A stretch of DNA of 45,860 nucleotides from an uncultured Lachnospiraceae bacterium (lineage in GTDB: Bacteria > Bacillota > Clostridia > Lachnospirales > Lachnospiraceae), in the NCBI GenBank assembly GCA_947588995.1, contig CANPZI010000021.1, forward strand, positions 1-45,860. Reading direction: 5' to 3'. The notes beneath the pieces were generated by a model. The model saw nothing but the letters and a program-made list of their open reading frames with translations. It was not told the DNA's origin and did not search any database. Position numbers and translations under genes: made by a program. The first letter of the stretch is position 1. Each line of letters begins with the position of its first letter. Shown here one piece after another: positions 26,830-34,221 of the stretch.

Positions 26830-27444
26830 TTAGTTTGACGTGGTAAGACCGGCTTCCTCCGCCAGTTTGTCAAACTTTTCCATCACAGCATCATAGGTCT
26901 GTTTGGAAATCTCCGGAAGCTCACCGCCCCAGGTCTTCTCCGCCTGCTTGTAGCCTTTCTTGAAAGCTTCGCGCATCTCTTCGATCTTATCGGGGTCGCC
27001 GCCCGTCAGTGCGGTGGCGAAGTCGATGATCCTGTCAGATGTCTGCTTAACGCCCCAGTAGCCGTCTTCCGAGATATCTTTCTCAGCCTGTGCCTTGGTA
27101 GCGGCATCGACGGTGAAGTCGCCGCTTGCCAGGAATGACCAGATGCCGTTGGCCGTGTTGTAGGTCTGGCCCTGCTTGGTCATCAGCTGCTCAACGATGC
27201 TCTGCAGCTGTTTCGTATGTGCCTCTGCGTCTGCTTTCAGCTTATTCACCAGATCGGTATTCTGGGTGTAAGTTTTCGCGGATGAAGCCTTTTCCTGAGA
27301 TGCTTCATAGACAGCGCCGGCTTCGTTCTTCTCTTCGGCTGTCTTCTCGGAAGTGTTCTCCTGCGCAGCTTTTGTGCTTGCAGACTGATTTGTCTGGTAA
27401 ACGTCATAAGTATTTGCAGCACCTGTAATTCCGTTTACGCTCAT
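26830..27444 (-). CDS. Conserved-type protein of unknown function, Ala/Glu-rich N-terminus
   Basis: A 204-residue soluble protein without signal peptide or membrane helix. The first ~70 residues are polar and probably disordered or coiled (MSVNGITGAANTYDVYQ). The C-terminal ~110 residues form a helical block with FLASGDFTVDAATKAQAEKD, DRIIDFATALTGGDPDKIEE and KTWGGELPEISKQTYDAV. I have a sense of having seen this block in other bacteria but cannot name a function. A perfect AAGGAGG lies before the ATG. Its start resembles proteins exported without a cleaved signal, for example by flagellar-type secretion (speculation). Confidence 0.75.
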   Translation of the reverse strand: MSVNGITGAANTYDVYQTNQSASTKAAQENTSEKTAEEKNEAGAVYEASQEKASSAKTYTQNTDLVNKLKADAEAHTKQLQSIVEQLMTKQGQTYNTANGIWSFLASGDFTVDAATKAQAEKDISEDGYWGVKQTSDRIIDFATALTGGDPDKIEEMREAFKKGYKQAEKTWGGELPEISKQTYDAVMEKFDKLAEEAGLTTSN

Positions 27445-27465
27445 TGGTATCCCTCCTTGGAATGT

Positions 27466-27494
27466 GTTATAGTGGTAAATTTACGGTTACCGAA
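27466..27494 (-). promoter_or_regulatory. Possible promoter of the 26830-27444 gene
   Basis: On the minus strand: TTCGGT (27489-27494), 17 bases, TATAAC (27466-27471). A competing TATAAT lies at 27521-27526 without a good -35. The spacer contains an AT-rich palindrome, GGTAAATTTAC. Confidence 0.35.
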
Positions 27495-27710
27495 TAAGGG
27501 ATAACTCCCCACATCTATTTATTATATCGTACCACATCTCTGAAAAAATTAGGAGTAAAATTTAAAATTTTCAGACTTTTCATGACAAAAAAGCGGGCGC
27601 TCATGACATGCAGGAAAAGAAGAAACGGATATTTTGGGGTAGGAAAGAAGAAAAAAATATATTAAAATAGGTTGGTATGGCACGGAATCTGTGGAAACGG
27701 AGAAGAGGCA

Positions 27711-29015
27711 ATGACAAGACAAACCCCCAAATATGAGAGCCTGCGGGCGTTCCTGAAAGCGCCGCGGGAGCGGCATGAGCTGTTCGACGTCAAGGAGCAG
27801 TTCGACGAGGCACTGTGGTACGCCCATCTGGCGGAGCTGTCCGACAGGGTGCAGGAGGACGGCCGGAGGGACAAGGCGTTCTATCAGGAGAGAATGGACA
27901 GTCTGAGAGCGCTGAGCGGCAAAGCGCCGATCGGCAATTTCCTGCAGTACAAAGGACTGCCGAAATTCTGTGATTTTGACTGTGACGGAACCACGAGGAA
28001 AGATTACCTGAAGCAGGGGTATTACTCCTGGTTCCCGCGGGAAATCTATCGGACGCTTTGGAACTGGAAAGATCTGTGCAGGGTGCAGGATGTGCCTTTT
28101 CGCTGTGCTACGATCAGGCAGTTCGCCGGCTCGTGCTATGACGATTCGGTCATCATGGGGCCGGACACGATGAATTCTTTCTGGATCACGTTCAGTCTGT
28201 ATCTGATCTCCCATTACGGGGAGACTTATAAGTGGAACAATTTTAAGAATACGGTTTTTTTCAGGGAGGGTGGCAACGGCAGACAGCGTGACAGGGCGGA
28301 TCGGATCAGGGAGCTGATCGAGGCGGACGACAACTATATCGACAGCGCGCCGCTTAAGGAGTTCGCCGGACTGACCCATACCGTCGGGAATCTGAGTCTG
28401 GTGCCGGCGGGCTATAACGGCTATCGGGGAACGCAGCCCTGCCTGAAAGATTATTTCGATCTGTCGCTGGAGAATCTGCTGCATGTGCGGGACGGAAAGT
28501 GTTATCTCGGCGAGGATTTAGCGTGCAGGGAGAAAAATTTCAGAAGATATGTCAACACTTTTTTCCTGTGGGATTATGTGGACGCGCGCTACGAAGTCCT
28601 GCCGCTGTGCCCGTCACATCGGCGGCAGATGGAACTGCAGAGCAGAACCGGCAGGCTGGAGGCGAGAGGCGTCCTGCCGGAGCGGGAAGAGATAGACGGT
28701 CTGTGTGCCGCGGTCAACGAGAGGATCCGCAGGCGGGGACGGTTCGTGATTGCCATGCTGCGGATCGCGCTGGGGATCGGTGATGCCGGGGAGGATACGG
28801 TCATGCGTTATGTCTATCAAGGGGCCTGCCGTGAGGCCTGGGAACAGTGGAACGTCTCCGGTATCTATAAGAAGATCATGGAAGAAGTATTTCTGAGCGA
28901 TGTAGTGTACACCGGCGGATATCGTGAGGTCACGGACTTGATCCTGCAGAAGACGGCGGAGAGCCCGGACGGGGAATTTGTGGCAAAAATGTTGTCCGTG
29001 TCCGTCCACAGTTGA
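27711..29015 (+). CDS. Protein of unknown function
   Basis: A 434-residue soluble protein without signal peptide or membrane helix. I do not recognise a family with confidence. Visible landmarks are CDFDCDGTTRKDY (about residue 90), DTMNSFWITFSLYLISHYGE, the stretch LTHTVGNLSLVPAGYNGYRG and the C-terminal helical region. The THTVGNL(S)LVP phrase recalls the end of HNH/DUF1524-type nuclease domains, but no HxxP partner is clear, so this is only a hint. The start at 27711 is chosen for GGAG eight bases upstream. Its stop codon overlaps the -35 of the ispE promoter. Confidence 0.7.
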   Translation: MTRQTPKYESLRAFLKAPRERHELFDVKEQFDEALWYAHLAELSDRVQEDGRRDKAFYQERMDSLRALSGKAPIGNFLQYKGLPKFCDFDCDGTTRKDYLKQGYYSWFPREIYRTLWNWKDLCRVQDVPFRCATIRQFAGSCYDDSVIMGPDTMNSFWITFSLYLISHYGETYKWNNFKNTVFFREGGNGRQRDRADRIRELIEADDNYIDSAPLKEFAGLTHTVGNLSLVPAGYNGYRGTQPCLKDYFDLSLENLLHVRDGKCYLGEDLACREKNFRRYVNTFFLWDYVDARYEVLPLCPSHRRQMELQSRTGRLEARGVLPEREEIDGLCAAVNERIRRRGRFVIAMLRIALGIGDAGEDTVMRYVYQGACREAWEQWNVSGIYKKIMEEVFLSDVVYTGGYREVTDLILQKTAESPDGEFVAKMLSVSVHS

Positions 29016-29040
29016 CGAAAGCGGAGGGATTGTATATAAT
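29012..29040 (+). promoter_or_regulatory. Promoter of the ispE-gntR unit
   Basis: TTGACG (29012-29017), 17 bases, TATAAT (29035-29040). The -35 overlaps the stop codon of the upstream gene. Confidence 0.85.
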
Positions 29041-29071
29041 AAAGTACAATCTTTTGTATACAAAGTACAAT
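29029..29071. promoter_or_regulatory. Operator-like cluster of TTGTA/TACAA half-sites over the ispE promoter
   Basis: ATTGTATATAAT (29029-29040) covers the -10. AAAGTACAAT occurs at 29041-29050 and 29062-29071, 21 bases apart, or two helical turns. Between them is the perfect palindrome TTTGTATACAAA (29053-29064). The GT...AC palindrome resembles GntR-family operators, and a GntR/FCD regulator is the second gene of the unit. Confidence 0.6.
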
Positions 29072-29084
29072 TTTGGAGGAGGCT

Positions 29085-29960
29085 ATGGAACAGGTTTTCT
29101 GTAAGGCATATGCGAAGATCAATCTCGGCCTGGATGTACTCAGGCGCAGAGAGGACGGTTATCATGAATTGAAGATGATCATGCAGACGGTAGATATCTG
29201 TGACGATCTGCTGTTTGTGCGCACGGATGAGCCGGGGATTGTGCTGCGGACCGACAGGGAGGAGCTTCCTGCAGCCGGAGACAACCTGATCTGCAGGGCG
29301 GCGGAACTTTTGCTTCGCGAGAGAGGGATCCGGGACGGTGTCAGCGTGACGTTGACGAAGCGCATTCCCATTGCCGCGGGTATGGCGGGAGGGAGCGCCG
29401 ATGCGGCAGCGACGATGCACGGACTGAATGAGCTGTTCGGTATGGGCTATTCTCTGGAAGAGCTGCAGGAACTGGGCGTGAAACTCGGAGCGGATATCCC
29501 TTACTGCCTTGCGGGCGGCACCATGCTCTCGGAGGGAATCGGTGAGATCCTGACACCGCTGCCGGCGCCGCCGGACTGTACTCTTGTCGTCGCAAAGCCG
29601 GATATCAACGTGTCTACAGCTTTTGTGTACGGCAATCTCCACGCCGACAGACTGACGTATCACCCCGACATAGACGGTATGGCCGAGGCGCTGCGGGAGG
29701 GAAATCTGCAGGGGATCACGGACAGAATGGGCAATGTGCTGGAGACGGTGACGGCCAGAGAATATCCGGTGATAGAGCAGATCAAGGAACTGCTGCGCAG
29801 GCGGGGCGCACAGAATGCCCTGATGAGCGGCAGCGGGCCGTCGGTGTTCGGCATCTTTACACAGCGGGCACAGGCAGAAGCCGCCGCGCGGGCCGTGGCG
29901 GATGAAAAGCTGGCGGGACAGATTTTTGTGACGACATTTCACGGCGCCGCACAGGTGTGA
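29085..29960 (+). CDS. ispE: 4-diphosphocytidyl-2-C-methyl-D-erythritol kinase
   Basis: ATP-dependent kinase of the methylerythritol phosphate route to isoprenoids. The 291-residue protein opens with AKINLGLDV (catalytic Lys11), carries the GHMP nucleotide loop PIAAGMAGGSADAAAT (96-110) and the catalytic Asp137 in GADIPY, and ends with the GHMP motif LMSGSGPSVFG. GGAGGAGG precedes the ATG. Downstream, a GntR regulator begins within or just after its stop, so the two are probably one transcript. Confidence 0.95.
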   Translation: MEQVFCKAYAKINLGLDVLRRREDGYHELKMIMQTVDICDDLLFVRTDEPGIVLRTDREELPAAGDNLICRAAELLLRERGIRDGVSVTLTKRIPIAAGMAGGSADAAATMHGLNELFGMGYSLEELQELGVKLGADIPYCLAGGTMLSEGIGEILTPLPAPPDCTLVVAKPDINVSTAFVYGNLHADRLTYHPDIDGMAEALREGNLQGITDRMGNVLETVTAREYPVIEQIKELLRRRGAQNALMSGSGPSVFGIFTQRAQAEAAARAVADEKLAGQIFVTTFHGAAQV

Positions 29961-29995
29961 GTGCAAAAGAGCAGGCAAGAGAAAGGTATGGCTGT

Positions 29996-30697
29996 ATGGG
30001 AGATCATTTTGATATGACGATGGATGAGGTGCTTCCTCTGCGCGATGTTGTGTTCAATACGCTGCGCAAGGCGATTCTGACGGGGGAGCTGAAACCGGGC
30101 GAACGGCTGATGGAGATTCATCTTGCGAACCGGCTCGGCGTCAGCAGAACGCCGATCAGGGAGGCAATCCGCAAACTGGAACTGGAGGGTCTGGTGATCA
30201 TGATCCCGCGCCGGGGCGCGGAGGTGGCGCAGATTACGGAGAAGAGCCTGAAAGATGTGCTGGAGGTGCGGCGCGCTTTGGATGCGCTCTGCGCGGAACT
30301 TGCCTGCGATCGGATCAGCGGGGAGGAGGAGGCGCAGCTGAAGAAAGCCTGCGACGAATTTGCGCGGGCTACCGTGACAAAAGACGCCACGGTCATCGCG
30401 CGGGCCGACGTGGCTTTCCACGACATTATTGTGCAGGCTACCGGCAATCAGAGACTGGTTCAGCTGATCAATAATCTCTCGGAACAGATGTACCGCTACC
30501 GCTTTGAGTATATTAAGGATGAAAATCGGCATGACAGCTTGATTGAGGAGCATAGAATAATCTATGAGAGTATTGTCGGGCGGAATAAGGAGAAAGCGGC
30601 GGAGGCGGCGAAACTCCACATCGACAATCAGGAACGCTCCATTATCCGGCAGATTCGTCTGGAGCAGGAGCAGGCGGCGGCAAAGAAGAAGCAGTAG
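29996..30697 (+). CDS. GntR/FadR-family transcriptional regulator with FCD domain
   Basis: A 233-residue regulator. The winged helix lies at about 15-80 (RLMEIHLANRLGVSRTPIRE, then KLELEGLVIMIPRRG). It is followed by an all-helical FCD ligand domain (about 85-215) with its metal/ligand-type residues in ARADVAFHDIIVQATGN and EEHRIIYESI. The effector is unknown. The ATG at 29996 has AAAGG nine bases upstream; an overlapping GTG at 29957, in the ispE stop region, would add 13 residues and is an alternative if translation is coupled. The palindromes at the ispE promoter are the most likely autoregulatory sites. Confidence 0.88.
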   Translation: MGDHFDMTMDEVLPLRDVVFNTLRKAILTGELKPGERLMEIHLANRLGVSRTPIREAIRKLELEGLVIMIPRRGAEVAQITEKSLKDVLEVRRALDALCAELACDRISGEEEAQLKKACDEFARATVTKDATVIARADVAFHDIIVQATGNQRLVQLINNLSEQMYRYRFEYIKDENRHDSLIEEHRIIYESIVGRNKEKAAEAAKLHIDNQERSIIRQIRLEQEQAAAKKKQ

Positions 30698-30780
30698 AGG
30701 TATAGAGTGCAGAAAAGCGGACACACTTTTGATAACGGCAGTCGAAAATCAGGGCTGCGGAGGAGAAGGAGTGTGACGCA

Positions 30781-31056
30781 ATGCTGCACAGGCAAAATAG
30801 AAGATGTATTCTGCTGCGGGCATGCCGCAGTCTGCGTCTGCGGGCCGTCCTTGTCGGCGTGTCCGCGTGTATCTGGTGGGCTGTCCTGTATCCGGAGCTG
30901 TGTTTTACGGACGGCACTTATGAACGGGTGGAGACAGAGGGAGCGGATCAGGCGGACGGCGCCGGATCGGACGATATTCTCCGGGCGTCCGGTGAGGAGA
31001 TTGTGATCTGCAGCAGATTGTTAGAGTGGATCGGGAAGAAAACAGACAGAAATTGA
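30781..31056 (+). CDS. Small membrane protein, unknown function
   Basis: A 91-residue protein with a basic N-terminus, one membrane helix (about residues 20-41) and an acidic extracytoplasmic or cytoplasmic tail ending EEIVICSRLLEWIGKK. AAGGAG lies nine bases before the ATG, and the gene sits 15 bases upstream of murI, so it is probably co-transcribed with it. Confidence 0.6.
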   Translation: MLHRQNRRCILLRACRSLRLRAVLVGVSACIWWAVLYPELCFTDGTYERVETEGADQADGAGSDDILRASGEEIVICSRLLEWIGKKTDRN

Positions 31057-31071
31057 GCGGGAGAACAGAGT

Positions 31072-31905
31072 ATGAGCGAGCAGGAAGAAATGCGGGACAG
31101 GCCGATAGGCGTCTTTGATTCCGGTGTGGGCGGACTGACCGTGGCGAGAGAGATCATGCGGCAGCTTCCCAACGAGCGGATCGTATATTTTGGGGATACG
31201 GCACGGGTGCCCTATGGCAGCAAGTCGCCGGAGACGATTATCAAGTTTTCCCGGCAGATTGCGCGTTTCCTGCAGACGCAGAACGTCAAGGCGATCGTGA
31301 TCGCCTGCAACAGCGCCAGTTCCTGCGCCGTGGAAGCGCTGGAGCGGGAGGTGGAGCTGCCGATTATCGACGTGGTCAGGCCGGGCGCGAAGACGGCGGT
31401 CAGCGCGACGAAGAACAACAAGATCGGCGTGATCGCTACGGAGGCGACCATAGGCAGCGGCATTTATAGCCGGTACATACAGGAACAGAACGCGGATGCG
31501 ATGGTCTTAAGCAAGGCCTGCCCTCTTTTCGTGCCTCTGGTGGAAGAGGGGTTGTGGGAAGATCCGGTGACGGACGAGATCGCCGGACGGTATCTGACGG
31601 AGTTGATTGACGTGGGGATTGACACGCTCATTCTGGGATGCACACATTATCCCATCATACGCTCCACCATCGGCAGAATCATGGGAGACGGCGTGACCCT
31701 GGTCAATCCGGCTTATGAGACGGCGAGAGAACTCAAAAGCCTCCTCCAGGAAAAGGGCCTGGAGAGCAGCCATCGGCCCGGCCTGGGGACGGAACTGTAC
31801 CGATTCTTCGTCAGCGACGCCGCGGATAAGTTCCAGAAATTTGCCAACTCCATTCTGACTTACGGGATCCTGTCGGCGAAAGTGATCAATATCGACGAGT
31901 ATTGA
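31072..31905 (+). CDS. murI: Glutamate racemase
   Basis: Makes D-glutamate for peptidoglycan stem peptides in the cytoplasm. The 277-residue length is usual. Both catalytic cysteines are present: C79 in ACNSAS and C190 in LGCTHYP. The N-terminal GVFDSGVGGLTV and YFGDTARVPYG are diagnostic. GGGAG lies upstream of the ATG. Confidence 0.96.
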   Translation: MSEQEEMRDRPIGVFDSGVGGLTVAREIMRQLPNERIVYFGDTARVPYGSKSPETIIKFSRQIARFLQTQNVKAIVIACNSASSCAVEALEREVELPIIDVVRPGAKTAVSATKNNKIGVIATEATIGSGIYSRYIQEQNADAMVLSKACPLFVPLVEEGLWEDPVTDEIAGRYLTELIDVGIDTLILGCTHYPIIRSTIGRIMGDGVTLVNPAYETARELKSLLQEKGLESSHRPGLGTELYRFFVSDAADKFQKFANSILTYGILSAKVINIDEY

Positions 31906-31940
31906 GGCGCAGGGATTTCAGGGGATAAGGACGGCCGGTT

Positions 31941-32369
31941 ATGACGAGAGAAGTTTGGGTGACGCTAAGCGGGCTGCAGTCCGGTCAGGACGGAGAGAAA
32001 GACGGCCGGATCGAGACGGCTGCGCGCGGGAATTACTATCAGAAAAACGGGAAACACTATGTGATCTTCGAGGAGACTGTGGAGGGGCTCGCCGAACGGG
32101 TGAAGAGCAGACTGAAATTCGACGGCGATACCGTGGAAGTGCTCAGAAAAGGCGCCGTGAGTACCCACATGGTCTTTCAGCAGAACAAAAAGAATCTGAC
32201 CGGCTATCAGACGCCTTTCGGTCAGATTCTTATGGAGATTGTTACCGGCCGGATACGGCTGGTGCAGAATGAGGAGCACATCAGAGCCGACGTGGAATAT
32301 ACGCTTAGGGCCGACGGTGCGCCTCTGGCCGACTGCCGTATGGTCATCGAAATCCGTCCGGCTATTTGA
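31941..32369 (+). CDS. DUF1934-type protein
   Basis: A 142-residue predicted beta-barrel-like cytoplasmic protein. The features GNYYQKNGKHYVIFEE, the central STHMVFQQ and the C-terminal GQILMEIVTG and EYTLRADG match the DUF1934 (YwiB-like) pattern as I recall it. No biochemical role is established for the family. It follows murI by 35 bases. Its last eight bases overlap the 3' end of the convergent gene on the other strand. Confidence 0.8.
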   Translation: MTREVWVTLSGLQSGQDGEKDGRIETAARGNYYQKNGKHYVIFEETVEGLAERVKSRLKFDGDTVEVLRKGAVSTHMVFQQNKKNLTGYQTPFGQILMEIVTGRIRLVQNEEHIRADVEYTLRADGAPLADCRMVIEIRPAI

Positions 32370-32838
32370 CCGGCTTCGCGCCGGCTTTTTCCTGTGCGCG
32401 TTCCACAAAGCGTCTGAAGCGTCCCTTTTTCTTCTGCTCTGTGACGGCGGTTTTGCCGTGCAGTCCCTTGACGTCGGTGATATAGATGCCGCTGACGACG
32501 GCCTTGACCTCTTTCTTGACCGGGACGGAATCAAAAATCTTCTCGTCGCAGATCAGCGACATAACCTGCGGGCCAACCTTGGCCTTGACGACAGGAAGTT
32601 TGGAGCCGCGGGCCCACTTCGGCGTCTGGTCGAGAATCGCCTGCGGCAGTCCCGCATCCCGCAGTTTCATTCGTTTCTTATCTATGATCAGCATGGAGAC
32701 CGTCTGCTTCATGGCGTCGATCTGCGCCTGCTGTTCGCTCTGCTTCTGCTGTGCCTTTTTCCCCAGAAAATACAGCACGACTATGGCGACGATCAGAATC
32801 GCCAGAATCACCAGTAAAACAATCGCTACTTTACTCAT
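32362..32838 (-). CDS. Membrane-anchored protein of unknown function
   Basis: A 158-residue protein with one N-terminal membrane helix (about 4-26), a short coiled segment rich in Gln/Lys and a basic soluble domain containing KLPVVKAKVGPQVMSLICDE and PVKKEVKAVVSGIYI. The tail is strongly basic (KKKGRFRRFVERAQEKAG). No family with known function recognised. GGAGG lies eight bases before the ATG, with a 17-spaced promoter at 32875-32903. It overlaps the DUF1934 gene tail to tail by eight bases, so no terminator separates them. Confidence 0.75.
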   Translation of the reverse strand: MSKVAIVLLVILAILIVAIVVLYFLGKKAQQKQSEQQAQIDAMKQTVSMLIIDKKRMKLRDAGLPQAILDQTPKWARGSKLPVVKAKVGPQVMSLICDEKIFDSVPVKKEVKAVVSGIYITDVKGLHGKTAVTEQKKKGRFRRFVERAQEKAGAKPVK

Positions 32839-32874
32839 GGATGCACCTCCGAAAACCTATAGCATGTAAGAAAT

Positions 32875-32903
32875 ATTCTATCATTGATTCGGGCTTTAAG
32901 CAA
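32875..32903 (-). promoter_or_regulatory. Promoter of the 32362-32838 gene
   Basis: On the minus strand: TTGCTT (32898-32903), 17 bases, TAGAAT (32875-32880). Confidence 0.65.
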
Positions 32904-32910
32904 GAAATAC

Positions 32911-32939
32911 TTTAAACAAAGAAGCGTTTGTGCTATGAT
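32911..32939 (+). promoter_or_regulatory. Promoter of the FKBP/trigger-factor-like lipoprotein gene
   Basis: TTTAAA (32911-32916), 17 bases, TATGAT (32934-32939). It is back to back with the minus-strand promoter at 32875-32903. Confidence 0.5.
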
Positions 32940-32949
32940 AACCTAGTAT

Positions 32950-32985
32950 GGGTCCGCCCGCGGCGAATCGGCGGCGCGGGCGCCC
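32950..32985 (+). promoter_or_regulatory. GC-rich hairpin at the start of the lipoprotein leader
   Basis: GCCCGCG (32956-32962) pairs with CGCGGGC (32975-32981), and GGG/CCC extend the stem across a small internal loop. It begins within a few bases of the predicted transcript start, as mRNA-stabilising 5' hairpins do. No T-run follows. Confidence 0.45.
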
Positions 32986-33030
32986 AAGAGGGCGGCATAA
33001 TGCGATTTTTAGCATAGAAAAAGGAAAGAG

Positions 33031-34161
33031 ATGGAGAAACAGATGAAACAGGAAGAGAAAAAAAGGAAAATCGGCGCAAGGCCGGCGGTTTTGGCGGCAG
33101 CGCTTACGGCCTCCGCGCTGCTGTGCGCCTGCGGCAGCAAGGAGTATCTTAAGGACATCAAGGCTTCCAGTTATGTGACGCTGGGCGATTATACGGGTGT
33201 CGAGGTGAACGAAGAAAAGACGCAGATCAATGACACGATCGTGAATGACTATCTCGAGTCTTATCTTCTGCCGAGCTTCGCCACGGTGGAAGAGGTGAGC
33301 GGCCGCTCTGTGGAAGAGGGCGACACGGTGAATATTGATTATGCCGGCTACCTGGACGGAGAACAGTTCGACGGCGGCACCGCCAGCGGTCAGAGTCTGA
33401 CGATCGGTTCCCATCGTTTTATCGACGGTTTTGAGGAGGGATTGATCGGCGCGAATGTGGGGGACACCCTGTCGCTGAATCTGAGCTTTCCCGACCCTTA
33501 TCCCAACAATCCCGATCTGGCGGGCAAACCCGTGGTGTTTGAGGTGACGGTGAACAGCATCGGCGTACAGAAAATTCCGGAGCTGGACGATGCGTTCGCA
33601 GTGACAGCCGGAGAGGCGATGGGTATCGAGGACTGCACAACCGTGCAGAATCTGAAAGATTATCTGACAGAGCGCTTTCAGGAGCAGGAGGATCTGCGGT
33701 TCGAGACGGCGGTGGAGAACAGTCTGACCAACAGAATCATGGCAAACTGTACGTTCAAGGAGCCGCCGGCAGAGATGGTGGAGCGTTTCGTGCAGAATAT
33801 CACGGATGTGCAGACTGCGCAGGCCCAGGTGCAGGGCATGACGCTGGACGATTATATGCTGAATTACTATGGCATGGATCAGGCGACATACAAGGAGCAG
33901 TTTCAGACCAATGCCCTGACGGGCGCACAGCAGTATATCATGTATCAGGCCATTGCCGATATTGAGGGACTCAATCCCACGGACGAGCAGATCCAGGAGG
34001 AGATTGACAGCAGGGTGGAAGCCTACGGTTACGAGTCCGAGGAAGCGTATCTGGAGAGCGTTGATCAACAGATGCTGGAGGAACAGGTTATGCGGGACAA
34101 TGTGATGGCATTCCTGAAAGAGAACAATGCGGTCACGGCGACGACTGCGGTCGTGGACTGA
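33031..34161 (+). CDS. Lipoprotein with FKBP-type PPIase and trigger-factor-like C-terminal domains
   Basis: A 376-residue protein with a charged N-terminus, hydrophobic signal and lipobox (LLCAC, Cys34), so it should sit on the outer face of the membrane. The middle (about 90-185) is an FKBP-like domain: EGDTVNIDYAGYLDGEQFDG, then GSHRFIDGFEEGLIG. The C-terminal ~180 residues are helical, with PPAEMVERFVQNI and the spacing of the trigger factor C-domain. It lacks the ribosome-binding N-domain of cytosolic Tig. Expected role: prolyl isomerase and foldase for secreted proteins, comparable in niche to PrsA (inference). AAGGAAAGAG precedes the ATG. Confidence 0.85.
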   Translation: MEKQMKQEEKKRKIGARPAVLAAALTASALLCACGSKEYLKDIKASSYVTLGDYTGVEVNEEKTQINDTIVNDYLESYLLPSFATVEEVSGRSVEEGDTVNIDYAGYLDGEQFDGGTASGQSLTIGSHRFIDGFEEGLIGANVGDTLSLNLSFPDPYPNNPDLAGKPVVFEVTVNSIGVQKIPELDDAFAVTAGEAMGIEDCTTVQNLKDYLTERFQEQEDLRFETAVENSLTNRIMANCTFKEPPAEMVERFVQNITDVQTAQAQVQGMTLDDYMLNYYGMDQATYKEQFQTNALTGAQQYIMYQAIADIEGLNPTDEQIQEEIDSRVEAYGYESEEAYLESVDQQMLEEQVMRDNVMAFLKENNAVTATTAVVD

Positions 34162-34221
34162 GAGACGCATGAAATAACGGGAACAGGCACAGACTAAGGG
34201 ATGGAGAAGGAGCGACATGCT

